A stretch of 64,000 nucleotides of DNA from Mermis nigrescens (lineage: Eukaryota > Nematoda > Enoplea > Mermithida > Mermithidae): assembly GCA_036768485.1 (NCBI GenBank), contig JAVLUZ010000154.1, forward strand, positions 42,736,284 to 42,800,283, given 5' to 3'. Shown piece by piece: positions 48,901 through 60,900 of this stretch. Made by a program: the position numbers and the translations under genes. Position 1 is the stretch's first letter. Each line of letters begins with the position of its first letter. The notes beneath the pieces are model-generated. The model saw only the letters and a program-made list of their open reading frames with translations. It was not told the origin of the DNA and made no database searches.

Positions 48901-51900
48901 TTTCTGGCTTTGGAAGGATGGGGGAGACGACCGACTTTGGGTGGGGATCCCCATCCCCTCTTAATGTATGTTCGACGCCATTATTTTTGGGCCACCCTGT
49001 GTGTACATACATATGTGCATGGTCCTGCAGATCTATTGGATTTGCTTTATTTTCCAGAAGATGGGCAGAAGGGAAAAGCCATGCTCGCCCATGCTCTAAC
49101 TATACGCACTGACACAGGAAAGGGTGAGATAATTTATCCCTCACCGAAAATTTTGTTAAATTGGGTACTGTCAGGCGATTTTGAAAGAATGCAATACATT
49201 ACTGGAAAATTTTCGTTTTTGATGTAGAAAACCAATCGAAATTTTTTAATTGATTGAATTTTTTAAATTAATTAATTCATAAACACGACTATGTAATATA
49301 ATATTTTACATTGCAAAATATTATATTACATAGTCGTGTTTATGAATTTCTTTACGACAATACATTCTTATGACATCCGACTCTTTTGATCTTTTAATGA
49401 AGCAGTCATTATACATAGCACGTGATCGTCCAATTCTCAGCAATAATGCTTCATCATATCCTTTAAATTTGTTTTAATCAACCAACATCCCACCTTTTTC
49501 ATTTTCTTTAAGTTTAAAATCTTTTATAATTCTTTACATAATGTAATGTCAGGTTTAAACTTTAAGTTCCTCTTAGTTTACAACTCTCGCTTAGCAAGCT
49601 CATTTTTCAAAACTATTTCATGGCGATCCTGATTATTCATACAAAATATGATGAAACAAAAGCATTTTTTCGATAAAACGCCTTTTCAATTCAACTTAAT
49701 TGATTTTTTACGTTAAGAGTGGCATTCTCGCTAAAAAGCATTATAAACTGTGCGTAAATAATTTTTGTGCTACATATATGTAGATAAATCTTTTCAACAG
49801 TCATAAAAATATCTGATAATCACAGACAAATTATTCTTGGAGCAATAAAAAATGTAGCTTCCAGGCCGCCATGACGACCGGAAAATCATTTTAAAAATAC
49901 GTGTAAGATTAACCGCGAAGTAAATACTTGTATGTACGTACACCTAGGACCTAGGGAGTCAGGCCCGAAGAGATTTTAAAAAGTGCTTTTTTTAAGCTAA
50001 AAACGAGGTACACATTTTTGACGTTTTGAACAATGCTCGTTCTTCCTACAATAAAACCATGAAATATCTAAAAAATTTGGAAAAAATGAGTAAATTTGAC
50101 AAAATATAATCAAAAAACGAGTAAATGGCGCGAAGCATCGACAATTTGACATTTCTGAGCCGAAAATGAGCTAAAAAGGCTTTAAGAAGCTAGCTTGGAT
50201 TTTAACGAAAAATCAACAATCCTGAGGTGGGGGTCTCTGCAATTATGCGGGGGTATCCCCACCCAAAGTCGAATTGTCTTGTAGCACCTGTCGTTTTTTC
50301 CAGAATCGCCTGACAGCATCTGATTTTCCAAAATCTTAGGTAAAAGTAAAACATAAATGGGCAAGGTAGAGGTGGCCAGAGGGGGTTGAAATCCAGGAAT
50401 AATCATACAGTGAGTAGTGGTCATTGTTTTTAAAACAAGATCTCTTTATACAAATACACAGATGGTCCCTAAAAGCTATTGTACATTCAGTAGACGTAAA
50501 TTTTTAAAAACTACAGTACGGTACACCAGCACGTTATGTGTTGTAAAGCGAGTTTGTTTTTACTCTTATTAGTGAAATTTAGCCGATCTATAAGTTTCTA
50601 GCGATGAAAAATGCAAAAAATCTATTAGTACGGCGCGAGCGCCGGAAAAATCTGATATTTTTGCCGTTTTCAGGTAGAATTTTTTCCACAACAAGCTCAA
50701 AAATGCCTTAACAGCAGTATCTGATTTTTCAAACCTTTAGGTAGGGGATACCCAACCCCTCTCTCAACCCCCCAACGCCCATTTGTGGAGTTGTACCCTC
50801 TCTCCTCACTCCCCTATGCCCATGTGTGGAGTAATACCCCACCCCCTCCCAACCCCCCTATGCCTATGTGCGGAATCGGCCCTTGCCTATCAGCACGGGC
50901 GGCCCCGATATCGCCGACTTCAGGCAAAGCCGGTGAGCAGCGATGACCGTTGATGACGTCACCGGTTGAAGTCGCCGCCGATAACGTCGACGTCGAGCCC
51001 GACGTTTTTTTATTGACGGACGGCGGTTCGTACGCGTTCGAGCTGCTGTGGCGCATGAGGGCGGCGGCTAGCTGACGGCAAGCCGATCGCTGCGCCTGCT
51101 GCGTGAACGATCGATCCACGTTCAGCAAAATATTGCGTAAACAATGCACGGCTAAAAAATGGAAAAAAATTCAGTTTTTTTTTGTAAATACAATTTACGT
51201 AAATAAATGTTCGAGCGGACGTAAAAAATGTTCGAGCGTTTTTCAATCCCATGAATTTTCTATTAACCGAAACACATTTACAAATTTCCTGCTTTACGTG
51301 TTTTAAGCAGCTTTTGTAATAAAAAAGTACCCATTCTCCCGCCGCTTCGCGCCAAATGGCCCTTTTGGCTATATATTTCGTTGAATTTTGTTGAATTTTT
51401 CTTCAAAATTCAACTCTTTTATACTCGTCTACGCAAAAAAAGAGCGTCGTCGAAAACGTCAAAAAATAAAGTTTCTGACGCAAACCTACAGTATACATAC
51501 AACATGCAACTTACCTAGAGCTCATATCTGGGCAATGGCCAGAGCTTCGCCCCGTTGCGGCATCCAATTTTTAGGTTGGTTGGTCACTTTTCGAAAAAGG
51601 TTGCCCAATTTTTGGATACTCGGATACTGGACCATATTCAGGATTTTATTCCGGGGGAAGGCGGAAATTTTCGAAGTCAGATATCTCGAGAATTATTTGG
51701 AGATGGGCTAAAATAAATGCATTTTTCCCGTATCTTGGCGAGCTCTATACAATGGCAAAGGAAAGCTGTTTAAAGAATTTCAAAAAATTTTCACTTTATT
51801 TTATTCTCATACAAAACTAATCTCTATCGTTTAAACTATCTGTACAAGTGATTTCTTACCATTCCATCGACAAACAATTTCTTAACTTTTGAACGTTTGT

Positions 51901-54900
51901 GTTTTGCTAAGAAAAACAAAAGAGGAAATGGATAATTCGGTGCAGACTGCACGGTTTTTTTGTATTCGGTAAAGATTTTTCTCGGTGTACAAAGACTTTT
52001 GGGGGACCGTCTTTGTACACGTACAAAGATTTTTGGGAAGACATGCAAAATAGGTCTAAAATTCGCAAAAATTTTCAGCGCTTCGCGCCATAATGAGTAA
52101 TTGTGTGTTCATCTTTATAATGGCAGACATTGCATTTTGAATGGAAAAATATCAAATTTCGCCGTTTTGAGACGATTATTAGTGATTTTTGCCCTCAGAA
52201 ACCCAGAAATGAGCTAAAACACACTACAAAAGGTTGAATAACTCTGTTTTGCCACACTAGAATCGCTACTGTACCAGATTATAGTACCCAAAAATTTGTG
52301 TGTTCAAAATGTACAAAGACTTTCGGGGACTATCTTTGTACATGTACAAACGGACCTTGTACAAAACAAAAACACTGGTGCAGAGTGCTAAAAAAATTTA
52401 TTATTTTTTTCATGTCTAACTCAAATTTGATTGGTTTTGAGCGGGCTTGAAGACAGAAACTATACATGAACAAAAAATTGCACCGCAATAAAATTTATGT
52501 CATTCATGTCATAAATCAAATTTGATCAGTTTTGATCGAATAGAAGACAGAAGCTATAGATAAACGATAAATCCGGCGCAAGGCGCCGGAAAAAACTTTA
52601 TGTTTTTCATATCATATCTTAAAATTGATCGGTTTTGAGCAATTTAGAAGATATAAACTACACCAGAACAGCAAATCCTGTGCGGAGCGCCGGAAAAATT
52701 GACATGCTCTCAATGTCTAACTCAAATTTGAGTGATTTTGAACGGTTTAGAAGACTAAAATTGTATACACTATAAACAATAAATTCAGCGCGAAGCGCCT
52801 AAAATATTTGCGATTTCTTGCTCAAAATTACCTCAAAAACCTGTTTTGGCGATGTTTTAGACGCAATTAAGGAATTTATCATTTTTTCTTTCGGGAGATA
52901 CTTGTGAATTCAGAAAAATTCTTTATTTTGGAGAGAAGGCGGTCTGTTTTGGAAAAGGGCCTGCTCGGATATCGTAAAAAAATTAGTATACGCAATAATA
53001 AAAGCACTTTCAGCACTTCTTTGCAAGAAATTTTCAATGAAACAGAATAATTGCAAATAAATAAAAATTATATGCTCAATTTCGTAGTCAGACATAAAAA
53101 TCTATGATTAAATTAACTTCACGGCTGATTTCTCAACAGTGAGTCGTAAGGCCGAAACTGTACCCTGATGAATTCGTAGATTTTTGTCAATGTTTATTAG
53201 GGATCGACCGGAGCTCTGGTCCTGGCTCTGGATTCTGCTGTTTTTCGATTCCTGGCCTCCAGCAAACGGGAAACGAAAAATTGGTTGGAGCACGGTTTTT
53301 AACACCACACGGATACAAAGTCCGTTTTGGGCAAAAGTTCAGTAATTTTTATGCTTTTTTAACGTATTTTTCAGCAAAAATCCCGAGAAATTTTTGGCGC
53401 TCAACGCTGAGTATTATATTTACTGTTTATTTAGCCCCAACTGCACGATTTAAACACTCCACAGTCAATCTTCTTGTAATCTAAATGATTATGCATTTTC
53501 CTCGTCTCATTTGTTTAAAGGTTTCTAGCACAAAATAATTTACTTTCTGACAACTTCGCATTGTTTTCTGCTCATTGAAAACAAAATCAGCTTCCTAATG
53601 TTTGTTTACTTATCATTCAATTCATAGAGAAAGCGCAGTAGCGTCTGTTGTCAGATTAAATTAGTATATGGCAACTGCAGTGGCGGATCTGGGATTTTTC
53701 GTAAGGGGCGGTATCCCAACTTTTTCGAAAAACAGTCGAAAATAGGTCCAAAAATTTGCCCTTAGCGCGCGAAATAGCGTTTTTTTCATGGTTTTACATT
53801 GTATACTTCTACATAAAATCCCTTTTGGCGCAATATTTTTTCTATAACTTTTGAAATTTTAGACAATTTTATGCGAAAAAATCATTGAAGTTTTTGACTT
53901 TAACAACAATCTGGCGCGAAGCGCCAAAAAATTTGTAAAATTGAGGCGGATAGACATCTAGAAGCGTGATTTACTGCTTGATTTCCTGTATTTATAGCAT
54001 TTGATGCAAAACATCGAAAATCTTAATTGAAAATAGAAGAAAACTATGCGAAAATAGCTGTTTCTGCTGTTAAAATTGTTTTGAAACCTATATACATGAA
54101 CAGAAAATTCCAGGCAGTATTTTTTTTGTACAAGGTCCGTTTGTAAAGGCACAAAGATGGTCCCTAAGACTCTTTGTACATTTTTTTACACAAATTTTTG
54201 GGTACTATGATATAGTACGGTAGCTACTTCGTGTGGTAAAAACAGTTGTTCGACCTCTGGTAGTGTGTTTTGGCTAATTCCTGGTTTTATGAGGGCAAAA
54301 ATCATTAAGAATCGTCTTGAAACGGCGCGAAGCGCCCAGAAATTCTGACATTTTCTTTTCGAAATGCGATTTCTGCTATTACAAAGATATATAGGACACG
54401 CAATTACTCATTTTGGTGCGAAGCGCCGAAAAGTTTTGCGAATTTCAGACCTTTTTTGCAGTTTTTGTCTTCATAAAAGTTTTTATACATGTACAAAGAC
54501 GGTCATAAAAAGTTCGCCAAGAAAGTAAATAAATGTCATCAATAGGTATCATCCGCGCGCGTAGCCCCGGAAAAATTCGAGAAATTATGGTCACTGATGG
54601 CCAAAAATCATTGCAAATTGCATATCCATTCTTTATCTCGCCAAATATTTTTGGCCAATGAGGATGGGGGCGGCCGCCCCTCCCCCGCCACCCCCTTGAA
54701 TCCGCCCCTGGGCAACTGCCTTTTCAATTCTGATTGTGGTAATAGATACGAAAGTCTCAGCTTTTTGTGTCCACTGAGCATTAAGAAGTCAATAATTGTG
54801 ACTTAGCGTGAATTTTTTGATTGCTTCAAATCTAATTGTACTGACAATAACACAAACAAACCATTGATCTGCAGAATATCACGTCATTCTCAAACAGCTG

Positions 54901-57900
54901 TATTGAAAAACAAAAGAACATGCACCTTCTGACACCATATGTGTTATACAGGTAAAAAAGAGTGTGCTAATGTAAGTCATTCTGTGCTAATGGAAAAAAT
55001 ATTAGTTAGCAACAATGCTAATGCGAGTTGTGCTAAAAAAAGCTGGGCCGAAGGTGTTAAACCAGTGTTTATTTTTGTACAAGGTCCGTTTGTACATGTA
55101 CAAAGATAGTCCCCGAAAGTCTTTGTTTATTTTGAACACACAAGTTTTTGGGTACTATAATATGGTACAGTATCGATTTTAGTGTGGTAAAAAGAGTTGT
55201 TCGAACTTTTGGTAGTGTATTTTAGCTAATTTCTGGATCTCTTAGTGCAAAAATCATTGAAAATCGTCCTGAAACGGCGCGAAGCGTTGATAAAATTTGA
55301 CATTTTTCCTTTTGAAATGCAATTTCTGCCATTATAAAGATATATAGAATACAATATTACTCATTTCTGCACGGAGCACCGAAAATTTTTGCGAATTTTA
55401 GACCTTTTCTGCAATTTTTGTCTTCCCAAAAATCTTTGTATATGTACAAAAGACGGTCCCGAAAAGTCTATGTACATCAGGAAAAATCTTTGCTCGAGTA
55501 GAAAAAAACCGTAGTTTAAACTGAGGCAACAAACGTCGGTCGCAGTAATTATAATTTAATTTCATTTAATTTTAACGCGTAAATGTTACTAAGCAAAATT
55601 CTGCATATAAATGAGCAGTAGACGGGAGATTAGATGACGTGCAGTGTACCGTGCTTAGTGCTACACAGCTGGGTTACTCATGTAAAAATCAGCTTCAAAC
55701 AAAATGAACAGTGCTCTCAAAAATAAACGCAGATTCGGCGTTATTTTCCAATAGCCCAACATAATTTGAAAAATAAAAATATGTGATGTAAATGGTGCCA
55801 TTAAGACTTAAATTTCAAAATTTTTGACATTTAAGTTCGGACTATTACTTTATTGAGATTCTAAGCATTTAAACTTTAAACGTTTTCAAAATACTTACTC
55901 TGAAGCCAATATTTAAAATGCGACGAAAAACTTTGAATTTCGACTTGAAATGTTAAAAATTCTACTTGTTTTGATCCTTGTTTGTTTCAGAAGGACTATT
56001 AAATAAATTATAGTAGGGCAAACTTCTTAGACTGTGAACGTCGCTGGTTTGAGCATAACTTTTGACATCGCTGAAAATATTTCTTGCTAATTTTTCGAAA
56101 AAAGTTATTTCTACTCCACCCCATCCCCTCTAGAAATCGTGGATCTATTCAAAAATAATGATTCACATCTAAACAGCCCCTTGGCCAGGATTTTATTTCA
56201 GGGAGAGAGAATTGCTAATATCTTGGAAATGTATATATATCACGTTTATAAGCCAGCTTATGCGATAAATCGACATTTTCTGACGTGTTTTGCGTCATGG
56301 AATCATATCCTTAGCTTGTGGTGATAAAATAAATAATAGTGATTTAAAAAATTTTTAAGCGTTTTTACTCTTTTGAGCTCAATTTTACAGTTTTTTAGGA
56401 CAAACAATGCATCAATGTGCACATTATAAAAACTTTGCAGCAAAGTAATGGGAATTTTTGACTGCTTTTATAATTTTATCCCTTGAAGCTCAATTCTGAA
56501 GCTCTCTGAAGATAAGCAAAACAGAAATTGGATTAGGCGCAAAGCGCAAGAAGATTACAAACATTTTGTAATCCTTTTAACCTCGATTATACAGGTTTCT
56601 GAATATAAGCTATGCCGTAATTACATCTAGCATGAAGTACCAGAAATTTTTTCAAACTTATTCATTTACACTAAATTATGCGACTTTCTGAATCAGTGGC
56701 GGATGTAAGATTTTCCTAAGGATGGCAGCGCCCCATCTATTTCAAAAACAGTCAAGAATAGGCCTGGATTTTAAAAAATGTTACCTGTTTTTTGAGAGGT
56801 TATCTGGTTTCTGAAAAAAGGCTGCCTTATCCCTGAAAAAGGTTGCCTGGTTTTTGAAGAAAATATTGTCTGGCTATGAGGAAAAGTTGCCTGGTTTTTG
56901 GAAATAAAGTTTTCTGGTTTCTGAAATGAGGTTGCCCGGTTCATTAAAGTTGCCTCGTTCTTGAAATAGGTTCCCTGGTTTTCTGAAAAATGGTACATAG
57001 CCTGGTTTTAGAATAAAAAGTTGTCTGGTTCCTAAACAAGGTTGCCTGGTTCTTGAGAAAAGGTTTTCTGGCTCGTGAAAAAGGTCTGCTGGTTCCTTGA
57101 AAAGGTTGGTTGGTTCCCAAAAAGGTTGCCTGCTCCCTTAAAAAGGTTGGTCGGTTCAAGAAAAAAGTTGGCTGGTTCCTTAAAAAGGTTGGTCGGTTCC
57201 CAAAAAGGTTGGCTACTTCCATGAAAAGGTTGGTTGGTTCTAAATAAGGTTGCCTGCTCCCTTAATAAGGTTGGTCGGTTCCCAAGAAAGGTTGGCTGGT
57301 CCCTCAAAAAGGCTGCCTGCTCCCTTAATAAGGTTGGTCGGTTCCCAAGAAAGGTTGGCTGGTCCCTTAAAAAGGTTGGTCGGTTTCCAAAAAGGTTGGC
57401 TGCTCCCATGAAAAGGTTGACTGGTTTCCAAAAAAGGTTGCCTGCTCCCTTATAAAGGTTGGTCGGTTCCCAAGAAAGGTTGCTGGTCCCTCAAAAAGGT
57501 TGCCTGCTCCCTTAATAAGGTTGGTCGGTTCCCAAGAATGGTTGGCTGGTTCCTAAACAAGGTTGGTTAATTCCCAAAAAAGGTTGGCTGCTTCCATGAA
57601 AAGGTTGGCTGGTTCCCAAGAAAGGTTGGCTGGCTCCTTAAAAAGGTTGGTCGGTTCCCAAAAAAGGTTGGCTGGTTTCTTAAAATGGTTGGTTAATTCC
57701 CAAAAAGGTTGGCTGGTCCCTTAAAAAGGTTGCCTGCTCCCTTAAAAAGGTTGGTCGGTTCCCAAAAAAGGTAAGCTGGTTCCTAAACAAGGTTGGTTAA
57801 TTCCCAAAAAAAGGTTGGCTGCTTCCATGAAAAGGTTGTCTGGTTCCCAAGAAAGGTTGGCTGGCTTCTTAAAATGGTTGGTCGGTTCCCAAAAAAAGTT

Positions 57901-60900
57901 GGCTGGTTCCTTAAAATGGTTGGTTAATTCCCAAAAAAGGTTGGCTGGTCCCTTAAAAAGGTAAGTTGGTTCCCAAGAAGGCTTGGCTGCTTCCATTAAA
58001 CGGTTGGCTGCTTCCCAAGAAAGGTTGGCTGGTTCCTTAAAAAGGTTGGCTGGTTCCTTAAAAAGGTTTGTCGGGTCCCAAAAAAGGTTGGCTACTTCCA
58101 TGAAAAGGTTGGTTGGTTCCCAAAAGAGGTTGCCTGATCCCTTAAAAAGGTTGGTCGGTTCCCAGAAAAAGATTGGCTGGTTCCTTAAAAAAGTTGGTTG
58201 GCTCCCAAAATAGGTTGGCTGGTTCCTGAAAAAGGTTGTTCGGTCCCCAAAAAAGGTTGTTGCTCTTATAAATAGATTAGTCGGTCCTCAAAAAACGTGG
58301 ACTGCTTCTCAAAAAGGGTTATCTTGAGTTGTCATGCATTTGGAAAAGGGTTACTTGGTACATAGGTAGCATAAGTAGTTTGCTCATTTGCTTCTCAAGT
58401 CGTCATATTCAGACTGTCAATCGACCTTCAGCATGTATCTATGCCCATGTACAAAACATAGCCCCCATCCCAGAGACCCTTCGCCCCGTTGCAGGATTGG
58501 TCCGGCCCATTGCCGGTTGAGGGCGATATGGGGCATTGCCCAGGTGTGCTAGAGCTGGTCTTGCCATCTTAAACCAGAAAATCTTTGACCCCCGATTTTT
58601 CTGCGAAAAAATTACATTTTCGGCCATTTTTAATTTTGCCGTTTTAGGCCAAAAATTGAACCCCTTAAACCCCACTTCACAAATGACCGGAGACCACCCA
58701 CCCGAAATTTCGAGACGTTACATCTACGCCTACATACATACATACCCGCTAGAAACTGAATGTATATATATTGCCTACTCACCATAGGTGGGCGGCACCA
58801 AAATTCTAGGGACGCAAGATTTTTCAAAGGTCAAAAAATGGCCTTAAAAATGATTAGGATGGAAAAAACGCCATTTTTCAAAGTTTCTCATCAGCACTAT
58901 CCATTGGCATCAAACGCAAAAAAAATTAAAAAAATTCAAAAATTGAGTTCTGGGGGGTATTTTGGTTTTTCGGGGGATGGGTGACCCCCACCCCACTCCC
59001 AGATATGCTACCCACCGTATTAAGAGCAAATTTAGAAAAAAACTTTACTAAAATTCCCATACTGCGTATGCATAGTGACAGAGCCGAGTGGAGCTAAATG
59101 GCAAATTATATAAGCAAAGGAGAGGCCGTTAGCACAGTGACGAAAAGTGCGCTTAAATAACGGCTTCTGGATCATTCAAATTAAGCGTTTGAAAGGAATC
59201 TCAAACTTTGATCATTTTATGTCGTACCGCGCCTCATTTTCGCGATTAAAAATCTTGGGATTCTTATTCGACGCCCAAAAAATCATCAAAAATTCACCTT
59301 TTGCCACTTCGTGTCGATCGATTAATGCAGCGGGAGCTCGTTGAAAAGCGGCTTTAATAAACGGGCCAAGCAAATCGCCGTCGAAGGACGGCGTCGTCGC
59401 TAAGGGCGCCGACGACAGCGGCGGTGGCGACGTCGACGTTGCCGCCGCTGTAGCGCTGGAGCCAGAACTCGACGAAGCAACTGAACGTACTGACATAAGA
59501 AAGCGCTATTTCGGAAACAAAAACAAAAAAGAACGTACAGAAAAAAGATAATAAAGAAAAAGTACAATGCTATAAAACAATAACAAAAGGATAGAAAAAG
59601 GAAAGAAATAAAAAAGAAAAAGTTTTTAAAACAAAGTTTTAAGCATGCTTCCGAACTATGCTATTAAATTGGCCGTACTCTACTGCCATTTCTAATCCGA
59701 TGTGCGCGTTGGGGAAGGAAATTGTGAGTCTACATTCTCTAAACGACAAACAGGGCAAGTTTTGGGAGAGATGAGGCGATATTGAGGTGAAAACCCAACG
59801 TAAATTAAAATTTTATTGCAAAAATGAACTTAAAATCGACTCGGAATTGTAAATTAAGGCTATTTTTTGCGCTATTCTTCTATTCAAACTAAATTTTATG
59901 GCCAATTTAGCTCAATAAAGCTAGTCAACTGATTATCTTTGACTGATATTGCCTTATTTTTCCTCTTAATTTTCCAACTTCATCTGAGCGGTCAATCCAG
60001 AAGGATTCCTCGTTAGTTTTTGCGAAAAATTTTCTTTGTAACGTCTTAAGTTAGTTTTGTTAGTCCAAACTAAAATCTGAAATCTGGACAGCCGCTTAAT
60101 CATGCAAGCATCTTACCAAAAATGCATGAGTTGAAGACAAAAATGAAAAATGTATTAAATAATAAAAATAAAACGAATGAAAAAGCAGACACATTTAGGC
60201 GTAAAAGTTGAAGAGATCTGCTTCAACTAGTTCCAACGCAGACTGATCGTAAATTGTATTCGGTTTTAAACTAGAAATGCAAAGCATATGAATTCTGGGA
60301 ATGAAACTATGGTGCGAAATTTTTAATTGACTCTTTTGAACTCAAAAGCGATGGTATGCGTCAAAAACACAATTTTTTGCGTCTCTCATCATATTCTTTC
60401 TTTCTACATAGAAGAACATAAAAATATATAATACGAGAAATCGAGTAAATTGAACATAACATAATCAAGTATGATTGTAGGGCGCGAAGCGCGCGAAAAT
60501 TCAACACTTCTAAGTCATAAAATCGCTAGAAACGCTAAAAACAGCATGTACTCTCGGATTTTTTTTGAAAATCACAAATTATAGGGGGTGAAAAATTTTC
60601 TATGTTGGGGGGTCAAAAACTTTTCTAAGAGAAACCCCCAAGGTGATGTACGTTTTAAACTATGTGTAAACTAGTAAACTGAACTGACGTTGGTTTAAAG
60701 GTTGTAAATCCAACTGTTGAAACGCGTCGTACATACAAAAGCGATATCTCTATGCTGCGTTCAAAAGAGGCGACCAAATCTCGGTGGTCCGAGTGTTTTT
60801 GGAGCCTGGACGAAAAAGAGGCCGACCGTCTGCGATGATGCACGATTGCTTCGAGACTCAAACCTCTAACGGCAAAGGCTTCAGCCACTAAGCGTAAAGT

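Noticed and set aside
57032..57409. Asn/Pro/Phe repeat frame (and neighbours up to 58213)
   Set aside because: Composition of the GGTTGG minisatellite; unit lengths are not multiples of three throughout.
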